Positions 1 to 9,348 of a stretch of DNA of 64,000 bases are shown in pieces. The DNA lies in NCBI RefSeq assembly GCF_030272615.1, contig NC_081414.1, positions 916,431,648 through 916,495,647 of the forward strand, given 5' to 3'. The position numbers and the translations under genes were made by a program. This DNA is from Cryptomeria japonica. Its lineage: Eukaryota; Streptophyta; Pinopsida; Cupressales; Cupressaceae. The notes beneath the pieces were generated by a model. It made no database searches. It was not told the origin of the DNA and saw nothing but the letters and a program-made list of their open reading frames with translations. Each line of letters begins with the position of its first letter. Positions within the stretch are counted from its first letter, which is position 1.

Positions 1-741
1 GTCCTCAATCAACCCCCCCCTCTCCTATTCCATATTCTTCCATTTTCCATCTATATCATTGTATTACTATCGGCATATTCCCTCTTTGAATTATTCATTC
101 ACTTTAGCCATATAAGTGGCATTATTCATATAGATTTTATTTAGGTTGCATTACTTATTCATTTCATTACACTATTCATTTAGATTGCCATTTTTTTTCA
201 CAAACATTTACCACATAAGGTTGGACTTAGATTTCATTACATGCATCATTTATCCATTTATAATAGATGGCATCAATTCATTCATGTACATTACATTTAA
301 TTACGCATTCATTTAGATCACATGACTTGCATACCATTTGTAACTTACATTGCAATATCTTTATAAACAACATTACATTCATTTCTCATATAGATTGCAC
401 CTACACTAATTATTCATTCATCATAAATCATTCACATCTACATAACATATATACACATCAAAAAGCACGATTACTCATCCTGCACCCATAAACATGTCAA
501 CAACATATCGTAGGCTTACATATATAAGCATCCACACTTCACAAATAGGTCAACACAACATATCCATAATTACCATCCATACATCACATCACAAGAAAAT
601 AAATAGAATCCATCATAATAAAGTACACACATCATCCATCACCATAAATCATATATATAAGCTCAAAAGAGCTGAATGTGTCTGTAATGGTACAATGATC
701 ACCCCAAAGGGTCAAAATATGATACACAAGCCAAAATGGAG
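1..741. other. TTCATT-rich spacer of element F
   Basis: No credible gene. The stretch is AT-rich and full of ATTCATT/CATTCATTTAG words on the plus strand, with a C-run near position 14. It lies just beyond the 3' end of the antisense PMD gene. Comparable TTCATT-rich spacers occupy the same place in element A (26240-27600) and element C (35390-35640, minus strand), so I read it as the pol-PMD spacer of F. The pol genes of F would lie left of the window. Confidence 0.6.
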
Positions 742-3406
742 CTAGCTCTTCCCTCCTGTCTCTCCACCCCCCTCTGTTGTACCTCCTCCACTTGATCCTC
801 CTGCTCCCCCTCATCCCAGTGGCCTAAAACCCATCGATCCACCTATCTGTTGGCTCTGTGTGGACCGCTAACTCTGTGTCCTGTGAGATCACACACTCTC
901 AGTGTACGAAGCTGCTCACTATGTCGCAGGTACTGCTCCATGATATAGTCCCCTATAGTACCCTGCCTCCTGAACTGCCCTCTCTGCCCTATCTCGCTGC
1001 TGCATTATATCAGAGTACATCTGCCCAAGCCCTGCAGGAACCAACATCTGACGGGTTGCATCCCTCTCTCCCCACAGTCATATCACATCTGCCTTTGCCC
1101 TCTGCACTCTACCCCATAGCCCCTCTATCTCACCATCCTGTCAACGGATAACATCTTGAAGGGCCTCTATAGCCATCCATGCTCGTGCCTCCTCTAGCAT
1201 CTTCTCAGACTCCTCCCTCTCCTACCTCAGGGCATCCACCTTTGTCCTCGTTGTATAGAGGCTCTCCATCAAATTTGATATCTCCCACTGCAGTCGCTCC
1301 AGCTTTGCCTCTAGACTCTCCCTCCTAGCTCTCTCTATCTGTATCTCATCCTCAAGGAAATGGAGCCTCACCCAGGTAGTATCCCTCTCTTGTTGCACTC
1401 TGTCAAGGTCAGCCTACTATACTCCTACCCTCCCCTCCACCTATGCCTCAGGAACATCCATAGGCACAACATCCTCTCCCTCGCCAGCCAGCCTCTGCGG
1501 CCTCTCCTGCTGGTACTCCCTCTCCCTCTCCCTCCTTGAGATCCCTCCTCTATACAACCCTAACCCTCCTCTGCTTTCCACCAGAACCATGCCCTGCACC
1601 AACCACAACTCTCTCGCCTTTCGCATCATCCTCGCTACTGACTACCTAATCTACAACCAATTGTAGCTTATAATCCTCCAAAATCCCTCGAATGGTAAGA
1701 TGTACTAGCAAGTGCCCCTCCCACCAGCTCCTGTATCCCCCTATCATCCTTGGATCCTCACCTGCCCCCATCCGCTCATCCCATACCAAATGAGACACTG
1801 TCTGAAAACTAGTCCTGTCCTCCAATGGACTCGTTGTCGGGCTCCAAAAGCTCACCTCCCGTGTAATCTGAGGATATAATGGGATGTCCCCCACTATGTC
1901 CTGAACCTTCCCAAGTTGTCTCGCCACTTTTTAGGGTGCATAATACTCCATAATATACACTGATCTGCCAAATATCAACATCTCCACCCCAGCCCAGTGT
2001 AGCTGCCAATCCCCCCTCCATCTCTCACACCCCAAAAATGGCCGCCATGTAAACTGCATAAGCTTATCAAGAATTTAGCGCCAAAACCATACAGACCCTA
2101 TCTGAGTATAGTGTAGCAGCCCCCTGTACCTATCCACATATGGTTGACGGTCTTGCATGTCCTGTACACCTAGTGGCCGAGTAACCGCAATATGCTCCCA
2201 AGCCCAGATATGGAGAAGTGTCACTCCCGCGGACAAGCTAGGATACTCCCTATACACCACCAGATGCATACCATGATATAACTAAGCCAACATCACGACT
2301 CCCCATGCATACTACATGCCATCATGAACCATGAAATAAAGGCACCTGCTCCATCCAACAGGAAATCCATGGCCTCCCAGATCAGGTATAATCTATCTGT
2401 TCAAGAATCCACAAATAACTATTACCACATGAGGAATATGCCGAATACCAATCACCCTACCCAAGTGCATCCTACTCCTATCCAACATCGGTGGGGTCTC
2501 ATACTCACAAGTCTCCTGAAGATAAAAATCCACTACATCCAAATGGTACTCTGGGATGACACCGCAAACGGGGATCTTCAAGATCCTCCATACATCCAGA
2601 AGAGTCACTTTTTTCTTGCCAGTAGGAAGCCGGAAGGTGTTATACCTATTGTCCCACCTTTCCACTAATGTTGTCATCATCGTAGTATGAGCATGTATCC
2701 TCGACCACCTGCCCACATAATGCAACCCTAAAGAAGCTATCACCTCCAACTCATCAGGTTGCAACGCTCGATATAGAATCATGGTAGCGAGCCAATGCTC
2801 CCTCGAGGTCAACGACCCCAACTTAGCCTGCATCCAACAAAATCAGTTAATTATTTTTGAGTCCTCAAGTCCTATTCTACCCTCCGGGTCCAGCCATACC
2901 CTCAACCTATCCCAAAATTCTAAGCCTACCTCTAATATCTCCCCTCCCCAACGCACACGTTGATTTACCTGTGCTCGCGCCAAAGCCATGGCACACACAC
3001 TAATAGAGACCCTAACCCACCTCCTCCCCTTACCTACAACATCCTTCAACCGAGCGCCCGCACAATAGCATGAGCACCCACGTAAGACCTTAAGCACTTG
3101 CACGGATGCGCAAGCATTCACGCTAGACACCACCTCCTCCCTAAAAATCCAGTTCTACCTACCTATTGCCTGTAAGCACTTGCACTGTTCGTTAGCGCTC
3201 ATGCTACTCCATGGGTGCGCACGCTGAAAAGGTGATCAACACGTACGCCTCACCAAATCTTGGCCCTAATCCATGCCCTAATTCTACCCTTTGCCTAAAA
3301 AATCAAAAGGGGGGATAGTCCTACATACCGATGGTCCATAGCTGGTGGGTCTGTCGTACCATCGGATCCTCTCGACGTGATGATCACGGGTGGGAATGTG
3401 ATCCAT
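742..3406 (-). pseudogene. Antisense plant mobile domain (PMD) gene of element F, decayed
   Basis: A PMD (MAIN/aminotransferase-like) protein gene running against its host LTR element. Exon 1 (3406-3329) encodes 26 codons and ends at a GTATGT donor (3328-3323). The intron ends at a GCAG acceptor, so exon 2 starts at 2827 in phase 0. Exon 2 carries the PMD hallmarks: TLVERWD, then a TFRLPTG-like stretch and VTLLDVWRILKIP. Further conserved blocks follow out of frame (FPVGW, AWG, TLLHIW). A Pro/Arg/Glu-rich tail ends near 742. In-frame stops, for example at 2393, and frameshifts make it a pseudogene. PMD proteins in plants (MAIN, MAIL1) act in the nucleus in silencing and genome stability, and PMD copies are known in transposons. 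The role of this one is unknown. Confidence 0.8.
3052..3204 (-). repeat. Degenerate 12-bp motif array in the PMD intron of element F
   Basis: Plus-strand copies start near 3052, 3072, 3092, 3111, 3174 and 3193. Examples are GAGCGCCCGCAC, GAGCACCCACGT, AAGCACTTGCAC (twice), AAGCATTCACGC and TAGCGCTCATGC. In the PMD direction the family reads like GTGCAAGTGCTT. Spacing is 19-20 bp except for one gap of 63 bp. The array lies inside intron 1 of the antisense PMD gene, as in A, B and C. It is more degenerate than the other three, so the call is weaker. Confidence 0.55.
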
Positions 3407-3483
3407 ATCTCCTCCTCTCTTCTAGGATCTAATTGGTTCCAAGGCTTGTGTGTAACAATGACCCCTCATTGGGCCCATTGTGG

Positions 3484-3493
3484 CTTATATAGG
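3484..3493 (-). promoter_or_regulatory. TATA-like box for the antisense PMD gene of F
   Basis: The minus strand reads CCTATATAAG about 80 bp upstream of the exon 1 ATG at 3406. Position and sequence fit a core promoter for the PMD transcript, inside the element just before the polypurine tract. Confidence 0.55.
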
Positions 3494-3654
3494 CCCCCTC
3501 GAGGGTCCATTCCCCCTGTGGTCTCTCTTCTTCTATATGCTCTTCTACTTTTTCTACATCTGCTCCCTCTTTCTCTTTCACTTATCTCATCCACTCAAAT
3601 TCTTTCTTCTTTATTTCGAGAATTTTTCATCAATTTTTCTTTCGACAAAATTCT

Positions 3655-3758
3655 CGAGGGGGCATACACCTCCCACGCTTTATGCTGGGGCATCTATTTC
3701 TTTTTCTTCTATCTTTTACCCACTGAAAAATTTGTTGTTGCGTAAAACAGGGGCAAAA
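3655..3758 (+). other. Pre-LTR G-rich block and polypurine tract of element F
   Basis: CGAGGGGGCATA (about 3655-3667) and ACAGGGGCAAAA (3747-3758) flank about 80 bp. The second block directly precedes the LTR start TGTAGACGC and is the polypurine tract that would prime plus-strand DNA. The same two-block layout occurs in A and C with about the same spacing. Confidence 0.75.
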
Positions 3759-5030
3759 TGTAGACGCTTAAAAATAATTATTTTAATTATTTTAAGTTCC
3801 TGACATAATTAATTTATTAACTATGCCAATTTTGAATTCCTCCTCAATATTAATTAAATATAATTAATATTGTCACTATAGTTTGTTGATTGATTGATTT
3901 AATAAATAAATCCCCTTTTATTCTTCTAAAAATCCTCAATATTGAATCTCCTCAAATTCCTCCTCTTAACTAATTAATTTCACCTAAGTGATTCCTACAA
4001 ATCACCTTTTTCCTAATCCATCATTAACCTAATAAATTCTTCTAGAAACTCCTTAAACTCACTTAGCTTTATTTTTCTAATTTTTAATTCCCTCCACTCA
4101 TTCTCTCTGCTAGTAAAATCCTCCTACAAATCTTATCTACCTTAATCCCACCTAATATTTCTTCTATTCCCTCTCATAATGAGTGGCTAGTGGCTAATCA
4201 TCATGATTAGCCAAAAAGTCAACTCCTTATCCCTTCCATCCAACCACTCTCCTTAAATGCTCTTTTCCTAGGTGAATTTGAGATTTTCAAAATCTCACAT
4301 TCCTCTAAGCATCTCATCTTCCAAAGAATTTTTAATTCCTCCTTATTCCTCCAATCCCCATGAGCATCCCTTTTGAAGAATTTTTATTTATTCATTTCCA
4401 TCCCTTAAGGAATATCCTATCCCTTGTTCTTCCCAAGGCATATTGGGAAGTCTTCCCAATGAACCTTCAGGAGTGTGGAGACAAGAAATACCTTTAAGGC
4501 TATTGCCCCCATATTTGGCCTACATAAAATTTGAACTTCAAATCAGTCTTAGTGTCAAGTAAAGATCCAATAGCTGTTTTTGCGTAAACAGTGAACACGC
4601 AATCCAAGGTCCTTACTAGTTAGAATATGAAAAATGAAATAATTTTGAAAATTATCACAAATTGAGGGAAATCACTTGACAGCTAGGATCTAAACATCAT
4701 TTTGTATCACATGTCCAACTTTCCTCTGAACCCAGTTCATACTTTGTCATATTTTAAACTTTCAATTTTTGGTGTCTGTAGCTCCCAAATGATTAAAATA
4801 TCTCATTTAAGGCTTCGTCATGAGGTGTAAATAATTGTGTCGACCTTTTTCCCTTTCATTGACGCATGTTTCAAATTTCAAGACCTATCTCCCTACCGTT
4901 TGAAAGTTATGTCATTTTTCTCTAGCCAAAGCGATATATTTAAAATATTTAAATTATTTCTCAAATGATAATTTAATATTTTAAATTATTTCAATATGTT
5001 TGGTCATTTGTGATAAGAAAATAGTCTTCA
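3759..5030 (+). repeat. 3' LTR of element F (right end uncertain)
   Basis: Begins TGTAGACGCTTAAAA directly after the polypurine tract. It resembles the LTR starts of C and D (TGTAGACACCTAAAA). AT-rich with TTAATT-type words, as in the other LTRs. I could not fix the terminal CA or a target-site duplication, so the right limit is an estimate. The 5' LTR of F is outside the window. Confidence 0.6.
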
Positions 5031-5110
5031 GACATTGGTGGCATTCTTCCTTGATTCATCCTCAATGAAAAATGGTTTCCAAGGTGTAAAGGATAGCTCG
5101 TTGAAGCACA

Positions 5111-5280
5111 AGGTTAGAAATGCTCACTTTTTGAGCATTCTTAACCTCGTTTCTCAACCTTTTATCAAAAAGGTTAGAAATGCTCACTTTTTGAGCATTT
5201 CTACCCTCATTTATTAACCTTTTGGGTTCCACTTTGTCAAAAAGGTTAGAAATGCTAAAAAAGTGAGCATTCTTAACCTT
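5111..5280. repeat. Three tandem imperfect hairpins
   Basis: Units at 5111-5147, 5171-5206 and 5242-5280. Each begins AGGTTAGAAATGCT and returns as its near complement AGCATTCTTAACCT, giving stems of about 14-16 bp with loops of 5-9 bases. In the third unit the loop strand differs (AAAAAAGTG in place of CACTTTTTG). Spacing is 60 and 72 bp, with intervening CTCAACC/TTATCAAA words also repeated. Confidence 0.8.
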
Positions 5281-5299
5281 TTTCATAAGAGTTTTAAAA

Positions 5300-6686
5300 A
5301 CAAAAACAAAAAAAGAGGTTCAAGTAGCAGGTTATGAACATTCATCAATGCACTAAAGATAAATGGTTTCACCAGATGTCAAAAATGCAGCTGCTCTAGA
5401 GAAATGAAAGCAAAATGGGAGCTTCGAACCAGGTTAAAGACACATCGATTTTTGTCAAACATTGGAGTTATAAACACATACCAACATGGAAACAAGATCA
5501 TACCACTGATTGGCAAACTCTGCAACCTATGTCAACATCCTCTTAGCCTGTGTTGAAATGGAAGCTATGAAAAGAATGTTGACATCCACCAAAGTATAAT
5601 GAACACATTTTATGCCCATGTTGTGAAATGCAGATATGTGGAAGGCTTAGATAAGGAGAACAAGGAGTTTTGTGAGTTGATTGACAAAATGCGTTAAAGA
5701 GGAATGGTATCATTAACTGAAGACCAACACTGTAAATTGTTTTGTGACATGAAACAAACCATAACATTCAAAAGTCAATATTTGCTTGGTCAAGGTGTAG
5801 CGGCTCAGTAAGTCATGAATGCATCATGGAGCATAGACAACACGTAAGTTTTTAACAGAATGCCAAGTGAAATGAAAATCATGGAAATCTCAGACATGGC
5901 ATGAGAACTGCTTGATCAAATGTCTTAAGGAAAATATGGTAGTATGAAGCTTTTAAGCAAATGCCATTATCACGCATAAAGTTGAACTTTGCCAACTTCC
6001 TTTTCTACCAAAGAGTCTCAAATAGAAAATGGGAATCCATCAAAACATAATGGATCGGGATTTTTGTCAGATATTAGAGTTGGAAGCGCTTTGGTAGACA
6101 TGTTTACAAATATTGGATGCGTAGATAAGGTGTGAGAATTGTTTGAGCAAAGTGGGGTCAAATATATATATCATACCATTGAATACAATGATTGTTGCAA
6201 CAAAAAATCAAGCACAACCTATGGAAGATTGCAGTGAGGTGAGGCATGTGAAATGTTTTACAAAATGCCTCAGAGATATCATGCCATTGAATGCAAATGT
6301 GGAAGCAGAGGTAGCATGCAAAATGTTTGACTATTTGCCTATAAGAATTACGAGTTGAAAAGTCATAACTTTCTGTTTGACATAATGCCAAATGTAAAAG
6401 CATCACCAAGGCAAGTGAACTATCTGACAGAATGCTTCAAAGCATGTGGTCGCATAGACAACACACGTAATCTATTTGACAAGATACTCAAGGCAGAATG
6501 TGGCGGCATAGACAATGCATGTGGAGTGTTTGACAGAATATCACCTGAAACACAATCATGGAAAGCTCTGACACGACATGTAAAGTGTTTGATAGAATGC
6601 TTTAAAGAAATGTGGTCTCTTTTAATGCAATGATCGCAGAGTATGCACCAAATTGCCACGACATTCATCAAAGCATAAAATATAGT
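5300..6686 (+). pseudogene. Decayed pentatricopeptide-repeat (PPR) protein relic
   Basis: Translated pieces in shifting frames match PPR organelle RNA-binding proteins. Near 6075-6160 a piece reads GSALVDMFTNIGCVDKV, then ELFEQSG. Near 6440-6480 there is GRIDNTRNLFDKI, and near 6510-6540 GGIDNACGVFDRI. Near 6620-6660 there is NAMIAEYAPN, the typical 'SWNAMIAGYAQNG' slot. An ACVEMEAMK piece near 5545 matches the usual 'ACAxMxALE' block. Frameshifts, stops and local duplications break it throughout, so no product is expected. PPR proteins act in mitochondria or plastids, and a conifer origin would fit their abundance there. The 3' end is cut by the 14-3-3 pseudogene. Confidence 0.8.
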
Positions 6687-6945
6687 AACATCTAATTTGG
6701 CAACTTTCTTCATTGACTCCACCATTTCGTCATATCGTTCGGCCTACTCAGCAAGCTTTACCATGTACACATGGTTTTCTCTCTCTTTTTCCATCATTTT
6801 CAAGGCCAATTGAAACACAAAAATCTCAAACTCAGGCTCAAAATGATTGCAGTCAATCGAGCGAGAAGAAAATCACACCCACGAGTGTTGAAACCGCAGT
6901 CTCCTTGCACAAAAATGCCTTGCTTGCTTCCGATCTCCTCACAAA
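6687..6945 (-). pseudogene. 14-3-3 protein pseudogene, inverted 5' head
   Basis: Read on the minus strand from 6797 this encodes the N-terminus of a plant 14-3-3 protein: a short E-rich start, VYMVKLAE, a stop where the family has Q, then [19 protein letters not shown]. The match stops at about 6687, where PPR-like sequence begins. The minus-strand sequence upstream of the ATG (6798-6945) looks like its 5' untranslated region. 14-3-3 proteins are cytosolic and nuclear phosphopeptide-binding dimers. The head is in opposite orientation to the rest of the gene (6946-7532), and about 35-40 codons between the two parts are missing. Confidence 0.85.
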
Positions 6946-7635
6946 CCCTCCTTATTGAAGAAGAAAAAGAGGCGGAAAAGGGCAATGATGTTAATGTTAA
7001 ACGCATTAAGGAATACCATCACAAAGTTGAGGATGAGTTTTGCAGGATTTGCAATGACATTCTCACAATCATTGATGAGCATCTTATCCCATCTTCTGGC
7101 AGTGGAGAGTCCATAGTCTTCTACTACAAGATGAAGGAAGATTATTATCGTTATATTGCAAAGTTCAAGTCTGTAAATGAAAGGAAAGAAGCTGCAAATC
7201 AATCTCTCAAAGCTTATCACGCAACTTCAAATCCAACAACAATTGACCTTCCTCCTACCCATCCTATCAAACTTGGTCTGTCATTGAATTTCTCAGTGTT
7301 CTACTATGAAATTCTAAATTCTCCTGAGAGAGCCTTCCATTTGGCCAAACTAGCATTTGATGAAGCAATTGAAGAGCTTGACACTCTTAGTGAAGAGTCC
7401 TACAAAGACAACACATTAATCATGCAACTACTGAGGGATAATCTTACTCTCTGGACATCTGATTTATAGGAAGAAGGGGGTGAAGATCAGGTTAAAGTGG
7501 AGGATGACAAGATAGAAGAACTTGAGCACTAGCACTGATTGCAGGATTCACATGCAACTTCCATGGGGATTGATGAAGGTGTCTATATAATAATTGATCA
7601 TACCATCATATAAGCCTTCTTATTGTTCAAAAAAA
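6946..7635 (+). pseudogene. 14-3-3 protein pseudogene, 3' body
   Basis: Continuous homology to plant 14-3-3 from about residue 75 to the C-terminus: [21 protein letters not shown], then [49 protein letters not shown], and [24 protein letters not shown] follows LWTSDL, replacing what is usually a coding position. The acidic tail continues in frame beyond it (EEGGEDQVKVEDDKIEELEH) to the genuine stop at 7530-7532. No intron interrupts the body. A run of seven A at about 7629-7635 could be a worn poly(A) tail. Together with the inverted head this is best read as a processed pseudogene. Confidence 0.9.
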
Positions 7636-8480
7636 TATTATGTTCATGATGGATAAAGATGTTTGAGAGCTTGTAGACATGAATTCAGATGGTGAGATGA
7701 TTACAAGAGCAAATGAAGCAAATGAAGATGGATGCCACCTCGACAAAATCGACAAATGAGTTATTTATTCAATGTAATAGGTTTGAAATTCTTTTTTGTA
7801 AAAAGTGACTTATGTCACTTATTGTAACCCAAGGTTAGAAAGTTGACTTCTTTTGCGCATAAAAGTGTAGGTTACTAACTCATTGAAATTCACACAGAAA
7901 AGAGTTAGTTATTAACCCAGGATTAAAGTTAGTTACTAAGGTGGTTATTCTGGGAAACCTATAAATACAAGGCTATTTGTAATGTACGGGGGAGACTTTT
8001 TACGGAGGGGAAAACTCTGCTGGAATTCTAGGAGAAACTTGTAATGACATTTTGATTTACACTATGTATAGAAAGGATTTTGGACTTGTATATTTCCAAC
8101 AGGATAATGAAGAATACGTCTTAGTTCGTATATTCTAAATGTATTCATGTGTTATCATTGCCAATTTCTCGTATATCAAATTGGTAGTCTTTTTATGCAT
8201 ATGTGATTTGTACAATTGATGTGATGATGCACAAGCAACCTTTGGTATCTCAGCTTGAATGTGTTGAAGTATCTTATTTGTGCGTATGTTGAGATTTGTC
8301 ATTCTTCTTCATCATCATCTCATGGCTAAGCATATTACGTTATAAAATCCCCTTGTATTTTGTTACCAATGTTGAGAAATCTCAGTTGATGGTCGTATGT
8401 CTTTTGTTGGGGTTTCTATCTTTATTTCTTATTTAAGTTATACGTTTTCTCCTTTATGTACTTTCAGGTTAAAAGTACAC
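7636..8480 (+). other. LTR-like intergenic stretch with TATA box
   Basis: No gene seen. It contains CCTATAAATACAAGG near 7959, then a G-rich ACGGGGGAGAC stretch and a long AT-rich tail, which resembles a retroelement promoter and leader. I found no second copy in the window and no clear TG...CA ends, so an LTR remnant is only a suggestion. Confidence 0.3.
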
Positions 8481-9348
8481 AAAAATCCTAAATACCCCTA
8501 TCATACGAGGGAGTTGCCCCTCTCAAATGCAAAGGAAGATCGTGTTTCATAGAATGATCTCTCCAACTATTGGAACGTTTGTCTATGCTCATCGGGCAAA
8601 CATGGTCAGTTTCAGATAAACATCCGCAGTGACAAATCTGTTTACCAACAAAGGCGTATCTCTTGATCTCCACACCTCCTCTTGGGCCTTGTGTGGGCTC
8701 ACAAGGAATCTTGACCCTCCATCTTGGGTCAATCCCAACCTTCCATTTCTCCTCATCTCTTCTTATAAATTGAGGACTCCATTCCCTCATATCTCATCTC
8801 CAATTTTAGCAAATCCATGCTGCTAGTTTGTGCCCAAGAAACCATCCTTACCATGCCACAATTAGCACTCATCCATACTTAGCCATTTCATCCTTCAATC
8901 CTTAATCCATCACATCCATTTGTGCACAATATTGGAGAGCCAGCCACATCAAGCAATCTAGGAGCAGATCAACATCACGTTGGAGACATTTGGGCGCACT
9001 TTGACTTCATCCAAGCTCCATTGAGGAAGAAGGTGAAAGCAAGTTATAATTGAGTTTTATTGCATTGTTTGTGTTTCATGCTTTATTGTTTGTCTATGTG
9101 CAATCTAACTATTTTATTGTCCTTCCAAAGCTTTTTCCCCTCTTCAAAAAATTAGGGTTAATGGTGATAAAAAGGGGAGAAGCTAAATCATTTCTTCACA
9201 TAGCGATCGAGTATTTTGAAGATCAATTTCAAAGGCAATCAAGATTCCTAAGGCGATTTGTGCAAGCATTTGAATCTAAAGAGCATTTCATCATCCAAAA
9301 AGATATTAAGGTATTTACCGTTTGCTAAAACCCTCGAAATGTTTCATG
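8481..9348 (+). promoter_or_regulatory. Probable promoter and leader of element G
   Basis: CTTCTTATAAATTGAGG near 8760 is a good TATA box. The downstream sequence to 9348 lacks a long frame and leads into the first G reading frame at ATGGCATCCTC (9349). I did not find a 5' LTR matching the presumed 3' LTR at 57952, so the upstream structure of G is unresolved. Confidence 0.4.

Noticed and set aside
6420-6725. 101-codon minus-strand ORF as a gene of its own
   Set aside because: Only its first part is the inverted 14-3-3 head; the remainder is antisense of the PPR relic.
8488-8790. Minus-strand frame with clustered Cys/His (QICHCGCLSETDHVC)
   Set aside because: Looks like a zinc finger at first, but spacing fits no known finger and it is antisense to the TATA-bearing leader of G.
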